From the NCBI GenBank assembly GCA_963576725.1, contig OY755240.1:36234629-36298628 (forward strand): 64,000 nucleotides of DNA, read 5' to 3'. Of this stretch, positions 47,240 through 58,451 are shown piece after piece. This DNA is from Azorinus chamasolen (taxonomy: Eukaryota; Mollusca; Bivalvia; Cardiida; Solecurtidae). The position numbers and the translations under genes are program-made. Every line of letters begins with the position of its first letter. Positions within the stretch are counted from its first letter, which is position 1. A model generated the notes under the pieces. The model worked only from the letters and a program-made list of their open reading frames with translations. It made no database searches and was not told the DNA's origin.

Positions 47240-48110
47240 GTTTTTCAGACAACTTTTGAAAGATGCCAGTGACCCTGCCTCTCTAATGTCTGACGGTAGA
47301 GCATTCCAAAGTTTTGGAGTTGCATGCATGAAACTTCTCTCACCGTATTTTACCATACGACTTTTTGGCACAACCAACAACAATGATCTACTTGCTGACC
47401 TTTACCCTCTGCGCGGCCTGTACACGTCAACCATGTCAACAATGTACTTAGGAGATTCAATGTGTATGGCTTTATACGTAAGAGTCAGAGAATTTTGAAT
47501 TCAATCTGATGTTGAACCGGCAGCCAGTGGAGTTCCTTCAAAACCGGCATGATATGATTATATCGAGCTCTGGTTATGATGCGGGCTGCTGTGTTTTACA
47601 CTCTTTGAAATTTATGCTGTGGGTTGTTTGAAATTCCATGCAGCAGTGAATTGCAGTAGTCTATTTTTGATGTAACAAGAGAGTTTACCAAAGTCTTGGT
47701 AGCATCAGGTGAGAGGTACTTTCTTATATGGCCTATTTGCCGGAGCTGTGTGGAACTTGACCTACACACGAAATTGACAGGTATAACTGTGAGTTATCGA
47801 CATAGAAATGGTGATTAAGCCCATGGTTTCTGCAGATTAAGCCGACAGGTTTGTTTTGTGTGCATGATGTAGTGTTCGGGTCCTAGGACAGAACCCTGTG
47901 GCACGCTATATTCCATTTTAACTGGGATGGACAGTTCTCCATCTACTGAGACTATTTTGATACCGGTCATTGAAGTAGAAGGTTATCCACTCAAGGGGCT
48001 TTCCAATAATTCTGAAGTCCTTTTCCAGGCGTTTTAGCAGAGTTTTATGATCGATAGTGTCAAATGCAGCCGATAAGTCAAGCATGACCAAGTCAAGCAT
48101 ATATTGCGAT
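47240..48110 (-). pseudogene. L2/CR1-like LINE fragment (RT with internal deletion)
   Basis: 48100-47918 encodes the RT motif A region (LDLSAAFDTIDHKTLLKRLEKDF). After a gap come LRQIGHIRKYLSPDATKTLV, ARYNHIMPVLKELHWLPV, IESPKYIVDMVDVYRPRR and ERSFMHATPKLWNALPSDIRG. Motifs B and C are missing. Same family as the LINE at 29.7/39.9 kb. The plus-strand open frame 47256-47498 is merely its antisense. Confidence 0.85.
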
Positions 48111-48219
48111 ATATTGCCTTTTCAAGTTCCTATGCTTATATATAAAACAATTTGTATAAGAAAAGGTCCTTAAATCATCTTTAACCCTTCGCTTTCTATT
48201 CACGGCAATATACCTACCT

Positions 48220-48287
48220 GTAAATAGTAAAGACCCTGATGAGACAGCTCCTGCAGGAGCTGTCTCATCAGGGTCTGCACTATTTAC
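48220..48287. repeat. Perfect 44-bp palindrome with extended arms
   Basis: 48232-48275 (GACCCTGATGAGACAGCTCC, centre CTGCAG, then its exact complement) is fully self-complementary with no loop. A further pair GTAAATAGT / ACTATTTAC flanks it across a 3-nt mismatch. Confidence 0.93.
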
Positions 48288-48289
48288 AA

Positions 48290-49335
48290 GTTGATTGTGC
48301 AACCAATGCACTCCACAGCAGTGATTGCACAGCGAAATACTTGTACACAGTGAATATATATGTAATTATACAACAGGGCATGGGTAAAGAAGGAGAAATG
48401 TATTTTGAAATTCAGCAAGCGAAGTGTTAAAACATTTTCCTTTTAGGTGGGAATGGAGTACACTAACAAAAAATCAACTTTCCATGTAGATTTGTAATCT
48501 AGTAATTAAACTATATTGTCAAGTTTTAATTCTTAATTTCTACTTCAAAAGAATCTAAATCCTATCGTTTTATTATTTGTTAGGTTCAATGAGAAAAATC
48601 TAATAAAGGATGAGAGTTTTTGTAGGGAAATATTTACTCTTATCTAGAATCTTGCTGATTATAATTATACATTTATGTCATGTGCGAACAGTGATTCGAA
48701 GTCACACTATTAGTTTTTACCATTTCGTCACAGTGCTTGCAAATGGCAACATTTGCTAATGACTGTTGGAAATTATTGTCAACTTTAATTAAAAAGTGAT
48801 CTCAAATATCACTTTTTGCCTTTTGTTCGGAATAAATTCGAACTGTCATTACTAAGGACGCCGGTGTCTACGAACACTGTGTATGTCAACACTGGTTGGG
48901 ATCGGTATAATAATCTGACTAGATCGAATTTGGATAACGTTATCACTGAAAACGGAGAAACCAGCTAAGTTATAGTTTATCAACTACGTTTTAACCGTGT
49001 TACATGTTTCCATTTGAATTAGTTTATGTTTATATGCACTAGCATGTATATTTAACCTCAGTGCAGCACTCGTCATTCCCCGATTGATTTTCATAGAAGA
49101 TGTTATACTTGACCATAGAACATATCCAAGACCCATACGCTGTTGACTCGTTCATTGTTGTCTATTATTTCAAATTATGTTCAATCAATATTTCAATGTG
49201 TGTTCATGCTAGAGTAAGAGGTAGAAGTAAACCAACTAAGAGACATGACCAGTGCTTGAATACCGTCAAATACCGGAATGTAGTTTCAATATCGCGATGT
49301 TTTATTGCACAGCTAAATATTGCAATATACATATG
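48290..49335. other. No recognised feature
   Basis: AT-rich unassigned DNA. Confidence 0.4.
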
Positions 49336-49673
49336 GTAAATTCTGAAAGGAGGTGATCCCCCGAGAGCACAAATGGCAACACAAAATGAGAAAACTGCAG
49401 ACTCGATTTTATTGACTCTGTTCATGAACAGTAATTGAAAGTGCAACACTGCTCACGCCCCCCTAGCACCGGCTTAAGCGGTATTCAATTTTCAGAACAA
49501 GACGTACTGAAATTCATGATCTCGAATGATCAGAAGGTATAACAACACTGAGAATGATGTACGGGGCGACGTTTTACGGCCGCCACACAAGCCATTAACA
49601 CCTGCTGTTGTGAAGATTATAAATTCTGAAAGGAGGCGATCCCCCGAGAGCAAAAATTGCAACACAAAAAGAG
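49336..49673 (-). repeat. R270 repeat, one full unit plus a second partial unit
   Basis: A full minus-strand unit, 49336-49615 (AATTCTGAAAGGAGGTGATC ... CTGCTGTTGTGAAG). After ATTAT a second unit start AAATTCTGAAAGGAGGCGAT runs to ~49673. Head-to-tail arrangement. Confidence 0.85.
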
Positions 49674-49826
49674 AAACAAGTTTATCGCAACACCCCTAAT
49701 TACCGGTAATGACATGACAAACTGATTTATAGCAAAAGCTTTGACGTGCGACAGTCTTAAGAAGTAGGGATATTGACAGAGTATTAAGTCAGAGAAAACA
49801 AAATTGTAGTTTAAAATAACATTCCT

Positions 49827-51290
49827 AAAAGTACAAAAATGAGTCATGCAGGAAACACCACATACAGAACAAACACTCGCCCGAACAGCAACACAAAGAA
49901 ACAGCAAATGTACATAAATAGAAAAAACAACAAGAGACGCACAAAGACAAAACAAACATACAATAGGAGGAAGATGGAAGTACCGCTTTGGAACGGTCAG
50001 TGACAAAAGTCACTGGGGGGTTAAACCGGTTTATGGGCGCCCAACCTCACACTTATTCCATCCCCACCCTAAAAGACAAACAGTGTAAATAAACGTATCC
50101 CCTCTCCGACTAATCTACAACAACCGCGACGGCAAATACAGTGGTAAAGTGCATGTATAACGAAAAAACATTTAAGTGAACATACTGTATCCACCTATCG
50201 CTAGTGTACTCAATGATTGAGTTGCAAACAGAGTAACTGTAGAAAAGTAATAAAGGGTACGACAAAAATGAAATAGTACAGATATCCGACGTTCTCCTTC
50301 CATTTCTGGATTTAAGAGGTCGCCTTCATAGAGTACTAAACCTTTCTTGTCGGCGTACATGCAAAGAGGCCAGCGTGATTGCCAACTGTAAAAGGGTTCA
50401 CAACCAAACATGCAGTGTGTTGTAGTACTACAGGATCATATCCCTTTTTAATTTTTTTTGAATTGTTCAACACATTTGATGAACAAAGTGAGAAAATGGG
50501 TATGTCCAATAATTTTACGAAGTTTGTAAATCACATCCCCATAAAATTCAGGATGTGAAATACCGTGTCGCAGAAGCACCTTGAGATTACATTGGTACTT
50601 GCCAATAAGTGAGAGATTTCGATAGTAAAATTTAGAGAAAGTTTTTCTTAGTTTATGGTATCTATATCCTTGCTTAAGCAGTTTTTCAGTTAAATATAAT
50701 ATAGGTTTATTACATCTATAACAGATAATAGGCGATTCAGAATTTATAAAATATTTGGAATAGTGTAGGTTACATTCTTATCACAAAATATAGTTTGATT
50801 ATCGATAAAATCGATACCTTTATTTATGATTTGACGTTTAAGAAATGCTGTTTTGTAATGTCTTTTATATTCAGATTCCGTATCAATATGAGGTCGAAAA
50901 ACATGCTGTATAAGTGTTATCATGTTAGCATAATTTTAAATGTTCTTTTATATTAGTTAAACTAGAAGTAAAACGTAAATAAAACTATTTTGTAGTTGTA
51001 GAATAGCTAGAATTAGCAATAAAACGCGCTTTATATGATTTTTATGTAGTTTAGGTAACCAATACATTGTAGGAAGCTTATGTTGTGTAATTTCAATATT
51101 TGCCCAAAGTTGTTGGCACCTTTTGACATGGTCTGAAACAATCGTGTTTTCGTCTGCAATAACTGAAATGTATGACTAGGTATTATTTATTTCCTGATCT
51201 AATGTAATCGTCAAATAATGATATTATTCAATGCCTTTTCAGTATGAACGAGGACGTAGTTTGAATGAAAATCCTGGGATGTGTTTTATT
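49827..51290 (-). mobile_element. Rearranged Naiad copy or two joined copies
   Basis: Reading 5' to 3' on the minus strand: 51290-50935 is the PADK/Sec/finger region (ALNNIII-TGA-RLH, KCQQLWANIEITQHKL); 50934-50700 is linker sequence that should lie upstream (RPHIDTESEY, INKGIDFIDNQTIF, IICYRCNKPI); 50700-49827 is a family-A RT C-terminus with SECIS-like hairpin and tail. The order linker-after-fingers is not collinear with the intact element. Many stops. Confidence 0.75.
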
Positions 51291-51299
51291 TCTTAAATA

Positions 51300-51848
51300 A
51301 TGATTTTGATTATACACACAATCTTAATCACGATTGCTATGGTATTAAACCAATTTGATATGACATGTTGTAAACAAAAACTAAAACTATAAATAAAATA
51401 ATAATAATAAATAGATCTAATAAAATTAAATAAAAATATGTTGGGAACATATTTTACTTCGAGAGCAAATAGAAATGTAACTGTTACTTCAAATGTTACC
51501 TTTCATAACCATTCTGAGATGGTTTGATGTTGTGTCTCCTCAGCTGTTAGTGTAAGTTCCGCCATTTTGATTATGATTTGATTTTAATCGAGGTCAGAGC
51601 TTGATTAGTCTGATTAGAGAACATGTTTGTGATTCGGTAAAACACCGACCGAATCACAATCATGAGCTGTAATCCTGATTCAGATTTGCGATAATAAAAC
51701 ACCCCCAGTATACCTGTTTTATATCTATAAAGCTATAAAAATCAAATGCGTTTTTCAAGTATGTCCAAATTTGTGTTTTCGAGAGCATTAGACGCAACAT
51801 GTTCTCCACGGCACCTTTAAATGCTAAACTTTTGTAAAGCCTCAGTAA
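51300..51848. other. No recognised feature
   Basis: AT-rich unassigned DNA, ending in an (ATT)n tract at 51849-51867. Confidence 0.45.
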
Positions 51849-51868
51849 TTATTATTATTATTATTATG

Positions 51869-52076
51869 AAAGAGTAGTAGAATCAAGCAGGCAAAGCCAC
51901 ATACAAGACGCAACCACCACCAAAACACCGATAGACAGTATGACACACACACACACATACACACCCGAACGCACACTCACACACGAGATGAACACAGAAA
52001 ACATCAAGAACCAGAGACAAACACTCTATACATGAACAAAATCACAAGCACAAAGACACAAGGCAAACAAAAGGAT
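51869..52076 (-). mobile_element. Naiad family-B 3'-tail fragment
   Basis: Matches the terminal ~200 bp of the family-B tail (GTAGTAGAATCAAGCAGGC, CACCACCAAAACACCGATAG). Its 3' end abuts an (ATT)n microsatellite. Confidence 0.75.
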
Positions 52077-52343
52077 AGCACTCTTTTCATATCTAAATAC
52101 GTTCAAAAGTGCTTTACAATTAAAACTTTATACATACTAAAGCAGAAATTAAAGGAAATATAAGATATGAAATATGAATAAAAACATAATAAACAAAAAA
52201 ACATTTACAGTGTATTTCTAAGGTATAAAAAGAACATCGCATAACCTCAAAATTTAAAATCCATATGCCTAGTAAGGTATAATACAATTATTATAAGAGA
52301 ATAAAGCAAAGTTGATGGTATACTATTTCTAAAGTTAAATCAT

Positions 52344-52545
52344 GCAAACGCTGTTTGGGCTTAAAATATATACCAGCCACCATACCTCATTAAAAGGGAA
52401 TGATGTTTAAGAGATCTTTTAAAAGATTCAAGTGTAGCTGAATTAAAACATGCAACAGCTATTTGGGCTTAAAATATACATCAGCCACCATATACTTTTA
52501 AAAAGAAATGAGTTTTATGAGTTCTTTTAAAAGACTCAAGTGAAG
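52344..52545 (-). repeat. ~100-bp partial duplication at LINE 3' end
   Basis: 52344-52445 and 52449-52545 share GCTGTTTGGGCTTAAAATAT, CAGCCACCATA and CTTTTAAAAGA-TCAAGTG in the same order. The LINE C-terminal coding end (FKRTHKTHFFLKVYGG) is duplicated in degraded form. Confidence 0.75.
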
Positions 52546-52904
52546 CTGAGTTCCGTATTCCCACCGGAAGTTCATTCCACAAATTAGGAGCCGCCTTTGC
52601 AACGCTACGATCACCATAGGTAACTGTGCGGGAGCTTAATATCACGAGGACCATAAAGTCATTTTTATTTGATTTTAAATCACGCTGTGGTTTATATATC
52701 TTTAACATGTTTGTGATGTAACATGGAGATGTTTCATTCAATGCTTTGTAGGTGTGAGTCAAAAGTTTAAAGTCAATCCGGTGTTCCACTGGGAGCCAGT
52801 GAAGTTCCTTTAACACTGGTGTTATGTGGTCAAAACGTGATGTCCTGGTAATGATGATACGAGCTGCAGCATTTTGGACAGTCTGCAGTTTGTTCAAATT
52901 CTGA
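52481..52904 (-). pseudogene. LINE RT C-terminal domain
   Basis: Encodes LQTVQNAAARIIITRTSRFD, VLKELHWLPVEHRIDFK, TYKALNETSPCYITNML, then RTVTYGDRSVAKAAPNLWNE and LPVGIRNSASLESFKRTHKT: the usual thumb/C-terminal signature of L2/CR1-type LINEs. Confidence 0.88.
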
Positions 52905-53088
52905 AGGGTGGTGATCCCCCGAAAGCAAAAATTGCAACACAAAAAGATAAAATTGCAGACTCGGTTTTATTGAGCCTGTTCATGAGCAGTAATTGAAAGT
53001 GCAACACTGCTCACGCCCCCTAGCACCGGCTTAAGCGGTATTCAATTTTCAGAACAAGAAGTACTGAAATTCATGATCTCGAAAGTTG
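52905..53088 (-). repeat. R270 repeat, partial copy inside LINE
   Basis: From ATTCTGAAGGGTGGTGATCC to CATGATCTCGAAAG; the CTTCACAACAGC end is missing. It splits the LINE at the sequence encoding LQTVQ. Confidence 0.85.
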
Positions 53089-53089
53089 T

Positions 53090-54125
53090 GTTTGGTAAAC
53101 CACAAAGCAGGGAGTTACAATAGTCTAGTCTGGATGTAACAAGAGAATTTACTAGGGTTTTGTGGCATTAATGGTAAGCTATATTCTGATATGGCCTATT
53201 TGTCCTAGCTGGGCATAACACGACCTACAAACATAATTCACCTATTGTTCCATGTTCATGTTGGAATCGAGGAATGCTCCCAAATATCGAACCCACGTTG
53301 ATGGTTTTATCTCAGCATCTTCAATTTTGATTTCTATGTTTGATACACGTTCTGCATTACGTTTGGAGTTAAACAGTATAAGCTCTGTTTTATCTGCATT
53401 TAGTTTTAGCATATTGTGGTGCATCCAGGAGACATTATCGTTTAGACAGGCTTCCACTCGTCTTATAACTTCCATTTGTGTAGTGTCGTCTGCCTGCATA
53501 AAAATGATGATTAAGTCCATGGTTTCTATAAATTGCGCCTACGGGTTTTGTATACATAATATAGTTTTTTGGCCCTAACACTGATCCCTGTGGTATACTG
53601 TATTTCATGAGGACTGGCTCGGAGAGTTCTTTGTCAATGCACACAGTTTGAACGCGATCGGTGAGATAGGATGTCATCCATGCAAGCGGTGTACCAACTA
53701 TTCCCAAAAGTACAAAAATGAGTCATGCAGGAAACACCACATACAGAACAAACACTCGCCCGAACAGCAACACAAGGAAACAGCAAATGTACATAAGTAG
53801 AAAAAACAACAAGAGACGCACAAAGACAAAACAAATATACAATAGGAGGAAGATGGAAGTCATGTTCTAGACGTTCAGTCAGTGTGCTGTGATCAATAGT
53901 GTCGAATGCAGCGGAGAGGTCCAGTAATACGTGGATAGTAACCTTGTTTTTGTCTAGTGACTCTTGAATATCGCTTTGGACCTTGAGAAGAGCAGTCTCA
54001 GTTGAGTTAAATTTTCTATACGCCGACTGATGTTCATCATGGAGATTGTTTATTGACAAGTGTTGTTCAACACCTTTGTCCACTACCTTCTCCAAAACTT
54101 TTGAGATAAATGGGAGATTTGACAC
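53090..54125 (-). pseudogene. LINE reverse transcriptase, split by a Naiad tail
   Basis: 54125-53861 encodes LPFISKVLEKVVDKGVE, HQSAYRKFNSTETALLKVQ and motif A LLDLSAAFDTIDH. After the Naiad tail (53860-53706) it resumes with GIVGTPLAWMTSYLTDR, motif B region SIPQGSVLGP, a mutated motif C (YAGRRHYT / MQADDTTQ from YADDTQ-type) and LNADKTELILFNSKRN. A frameshift lies near motif C. Confidence 0.88.
53706..53860 (-). mobile_element. Naiad 3'-tail insertion (155 bp) in LINE RT
   Basis: Starts inside the tail at ACTTCCATCTTCCTCC and ends GTACTTTT. Both junctions share ACTT with the LINE target (CATGACTT), so microhomology or a short direct repeat is present. A clean example of extreme 5' truncation. 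Confidence 0.9.
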
Positions 54126-54969
54126 AGGTCTGTAATTTTCGATCCAGATTTGGCTTTTTCATGAGAGGTCTGACATGTGAGATCTTAAATGTCTTTGATA
54201 CATATGCTGAGTCAAGAGACAGGTTGACGATTTTCATTAAAACTGGTAAAAGTTCAACGAGACATGATTTTAATAACCATGTTGGTATCGGGTCTAATTC
54301 AAAGGATTCATTTGGAGACTGTAATACGATTTACTTCACCTCCTTTGATGTAGCAGGAGTAAATGTTGTCAGATTTTCTACTGGAACCGTAACAAGTTCA
54401 ATATTCGCGTAATCATGCTCAACTTGCTTTTTTAAAGATGCATTTTTCAATGGAGCCGTATCAGATTCAGTATTCAGGTAGTCAAACTCAGTCTGTGTTT
54501 TTGAAGATATATCACACCTAATGGCCTCTATTTTGTTAGTGAAAAAGTCAGAATAATCCTCTGCCAGTTTCTTGGGCGATTTGAAGAAAGGTTAAACAAT
54601 ATCGTTTAAAGCACCTAACAGATGTTTAGTCACCTTAAACAGACTTTTCTGGTCGTGTCCACAGGAGTTGACTTTTTCAGAATAATAATTGACTCTTAGC
54701 CTGACTAAATAATTTATTGGTTTTTGCACATGGTTTCTGTAGATTTCATGGTGAACTGTTAATTTGGTTTTATGCCATTGTCGTTCAAGTTTACGTTTCA
54801 AGTGTTTAGCAGCGTGTAGATCCTCGTGAAACCACTGACAAGATGATCTTAGTATAATAGTTTATGTACGGAGTGGAGCATGCTTGTTGATAAGTGCTGA
54901 CATCTCCTCTGTGTACAGGTTAACTAGGTCGTCAAGGTCTGTACATTCAAAAGACTGGTTGAGAATGTT
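54126..54969 (-). pseudogene. LINE endonuclease-to-RT linker
   Basis: 54801-54592 encodes ERQWHKTKLTVHHEIYRN, NYYSEKVNSCGHDQKSLFK and VTKHLLGALNDI, a conserved linker of this LINE group. The rest is out of frame. Confidence 0.75.
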
Positions 54970-55684
54970 TTATGTCTGGATATCGTTTTTAAAGGAATCA
55001 ACATTTGCAGAGTGTAATCTACGAAAAGCTACAGTCTTGCTAATGGTAGCATGTTTTGACGCTTTAACACTGAAAGTCACTGCAAAATGAGCACGTGTCA
55101 ATTTTCCAGAATTATCAGAGAACCCGGGATCGCTAACTTCTATGTTACAAACTATGTTGTTGGTATCTCTAGTGATCACGACATCTAGCGTATGTCCACC
55201 AACATGTGTGGGTTCACTGACATGTTGCCTCATACCACATAAGTCAAGACAGCTAATAAATCGGTCAGTATCTCTATCTGTTGGAGTATCTAAATGGAAA
55301 TTTAAATCACCAACAATTATGATGTTTTTGTCTGTGATGGCATATCTAGAAAGAAACACAGGCCATTCTTTTTCAAGAAAGCCAGTAGTTTTGAAGCCAT
55401 TCTCTCGTGTTGGTGGTGGTATATACATGTTATATCACTGCTAGACGTAATGAGTAGCCATTTAAGTTATGTTACAGTCTATGAACTCAAAGATGGAAAA
55501 AATATTTTTCGTACCTGAGATTCTACTATATCGATATCTATAGAGGATTTGTATATAAGTGCTACACTACCACCGCCTTTACCACAGCGAGGGACATGTT
55601 TGATCAGGTAGCTAGAGGGGACGAGTTTACTAATATATTGTCAACGGATGTTCCAAGCCACGTTTCCGTCACGGCAAGAATATC
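54970..55684 (-). pseudogene. LINE AP-like endonuclease (EEP) domain
   Basis: After DILAVTETWLGTSVDN (from 55684) come a Gly-rich segment (RCGKGGGSVALIYKSS), YIPPPTRENGFKTTGFLEKE, the GDLNFHLD metal-binding motif, then TLDVVITRDTN and SDHxxV-like FSDNSGKLTRAHFAV. Frameshifts between segments. Confidence 0.85.
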
Positions 55685-56129
55685 AAGTACAAAAATGAGT
55701 CATGCAGGAAACACCACATACAGAACAAACACTCGCCCAAACAGCAACACAAGGAAACAGCAAATGTACATAAGTAGAAAAAACAACAAGAGACGCACAA
55801 AGACAAAACAAACATACAATAGGAGGAAGATGGAAGTACCGCCTTGGAACGGTCAGTGACAAAAGTCACTGGGGGGTTAAACCGGTTTATGGGCGCCCAA
55901 CCTCACACTTATTCCATCCCAATCCTAAAAGACAAACAGTGTAAATAAACGTATCCCCTCTCCGACTAATCTACAACAACCGCGACGGCAAATACAGTGG
56001 TAAAGTGCATGTATAACGAAAAAACATTTAAGTGAACATACTGTATCCACCTATCGCTAGTGTACTCAATGATTGAGCTGCAAACAGAGTAACTGTAGAA
56101 AAGTAATGAAGGGTACGACAAAAATGAAA

Positions 56130-56194
56130 TAGTACAGATATCCGACGTTCTCCTTCCATTTCTGGATTTAAGAGGTCGCCTTCATAGAGTACTA
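56130..56194 (-). promoter_or_regulatory. SECIS-like hairpin, minus strand
   Basis: Minus-strand TAGTAC (stop codon) pairs with GTACTA near 56130. ATGA, the 12-nt spacing to AAA and GGAT are all intact, as in the full-length copy. Confidence 0.65.
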
Positions 56195-56204
56195 AACCTT
56201 TCTT

Positions 56205-56269
56205 GTCGGCGTACATGCAAAGAGGCCAGCGTGATTGCCAACTGTAAAAGGGTTCACAACCAAACATGC
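56205..56269 (-). promoter_or_regulatory. Overlap frame at the RT end (not a gene)
   Basis: This segment codes the RT C-terminus (ACLVVNPFTVGNHAGLFACTP) on the minus strand. A second frame (MFGCEPFYSWQ...) overlaps it in every family-A copy; it is a by-product of high copy identity. The SECIS-like hairpin begins downstream at ~56194. Confidence 0.3.
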
Positions 56270-58451
56270 AGTATGTTGTAGTACTACAGGATCATATCCC
56301 TTTTTAATGAATTGTTTAACACATTTGATGAACAAAGTGAGAAAATGGGTATGTCCAATAATTTTACGAAGTTTGTAAATCACATCACCATAAAATTCCG
56401 GATGTGAAATACCGTGTCGCAGAAGCACCTTGAGATTACATTGGTACTTGCCAATAAGCGAGAGATTTCGATAGTAAAATTTAGAGAAAGTTTTTCTTAG
56501 TTTATGGTATCTATATCCTTGCTTAAGCAGTTTTTCAGTGAAAATGAGATTTCGACTGTTAAAATCGTCAATAGATGAACAAGCTCTAGCAAAACGAATA
56601 AGTTGAGATATATAAACCCCGTAAGATGGAGCACGGGGAACATCCCCGTCAAGATGAGGAAAATTTACAATATTAAAATCAAAATCATCTCTTTTGTCAT
56701 ATATTTTAGAAGAAATCATTCCATTATTAATTTTAAGGTCTAGATCAAGAAACGCTGCAAAATTGTCGGACGGGTTAGCTTTATTCAATTTGAGTTCTTT
56801 AGGATAAATTGTAGGAATCAGAGCATCAAAGAAAGGGTTATCTAAGTTAAAAATATCATCCAAATATCGACAAGTTTCATTGAAGGCTTTTATAACATCT
56901 TCTTGTGATTGAGGATTCAAACGCAACATGAAATCTCTCTCATAGCAGTACAAAAACAAATCTGCGGCAAGTGGTGCACAATTCGTACCCATAGGAATAC
57001 CAATTACCTGACGGTATATAGCATTCCCATAACGTACAAATATGTTATCCAAAAGAAAGGTTAGTGCTTCGCAAACTTCTGAGCAAGTCCAATTGGTGTA
57101 ATATTTCATTTGCTCGTCAGTAAAGAAAGCTTTTTCAGCATTACATGCCAAGAATGATGTTTTTCTCGGGCAAATACTTTCTGGATTAAGTTAGTAAGCT
57201 TATCCTTAATTAAAATATGAGGAAGAGTTGTGTACAGAGTAGAAAAATCGTACGTGCTTACAGTGGATGCAAGATACCTTTTGTTCTTAAGTTTGTTTAA
57301 GACTTCTTAAGAGTTCTTAATAGACCAGAAGAGATTTATTCCAGAATTTTCATAAGTCTTTTCACAGTAGAATTTTACATGTTCCTTTACCTTCGTTAAA
57401 CAAGAAGTCAAAAGTATAGACAATTTAGTAGTTGTACATGAACTAGAATTTGCAATGAAACGCGCTTTATATGGTGTTTTATGTAGTTTTGGTAACCAAT
57501 ACATTGTAGGAAGTTTATGTTGTGTAATTTTAATATCGGTTCCAAATTGTTCACACTTTTTGACATGGTCTGAAATGATGGTCTTTTCCTCAGTGGTAAC
57601 TGAAATGTATGACTTGGTATTAATAATTTCCTGCTTCAAGACATCGATATAATGTAATCGTCAAATAATAATCACATTATTCGATGCCTTATCAGCAGGA
57701 ACAAAAACGTATTTTGAATGGAAATCCTGTAAACCCTTTTTAAGATGTCTAAAAGAAGTTCTAGGTTTAGGTGGAAGAAGGTGTTTATTAGAGCTGTAAA
57801 AGGAAATGCGTTTATCAATTATATCAAAAAATAGTTTTTTCCAACAAGAAAGAGCATTAGACTCAACATGTTCTCTTCGACACCATTTAATACTAAAATT
57901 TTGTAAAGCCTCCGCAATCTGAACTCGACAAGAGTTAAAATCTATCAAGGATGGTATTCTATATTTGGGACCTTTATTCAAAAGAGATCGTAGACGTTTA
58001 TCTTTAATTATCTCAAAATTACCAGTAATCACATGACCAGCCGGAGAATAGCAAAAGTTTGAGGTGGCGCAATCTCAATTATCAGGAATATTATCATTAA
58101 TATTAAGGTCGACCACAATTTTATTATGGTTGAAAATTGTATTTCTGATGGGTTTGTTATATTTGTAGCAGATGATAGGTGGTTCTGTATTTTTAAAGTA
58201 TTTAGGAATAGTGTCAATTACATTTTTGTCTCTAAAAATACTTTGGAGGTCAATAAAATCAATACCTTTATTAATAAAAGGAATTTTCAAGAAGAATCTT
58301 TGGTGTTCAGATAATGTGTCAATGTGCGGTCTGAGAACATGTAGAGTAAAGCTTTGTATCAAACTAGCCGTTCCTATGAGAGGATCTGATCTAAAAATAA
58401 TTTTATCGGCTTGCTCGTCAATTTCTTTTAATGAACATATAGATAAGGAGG

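Noticed and set aside
47256..47498. Plus-strand frame SLMSDGRAFQSFGVACMK...
   Set aside because: Antisense of the LINE C-terminal coding sequence (APKLWNALPSDIRG). The similar frame at 39868-40194 (-) is antisense in the same way.
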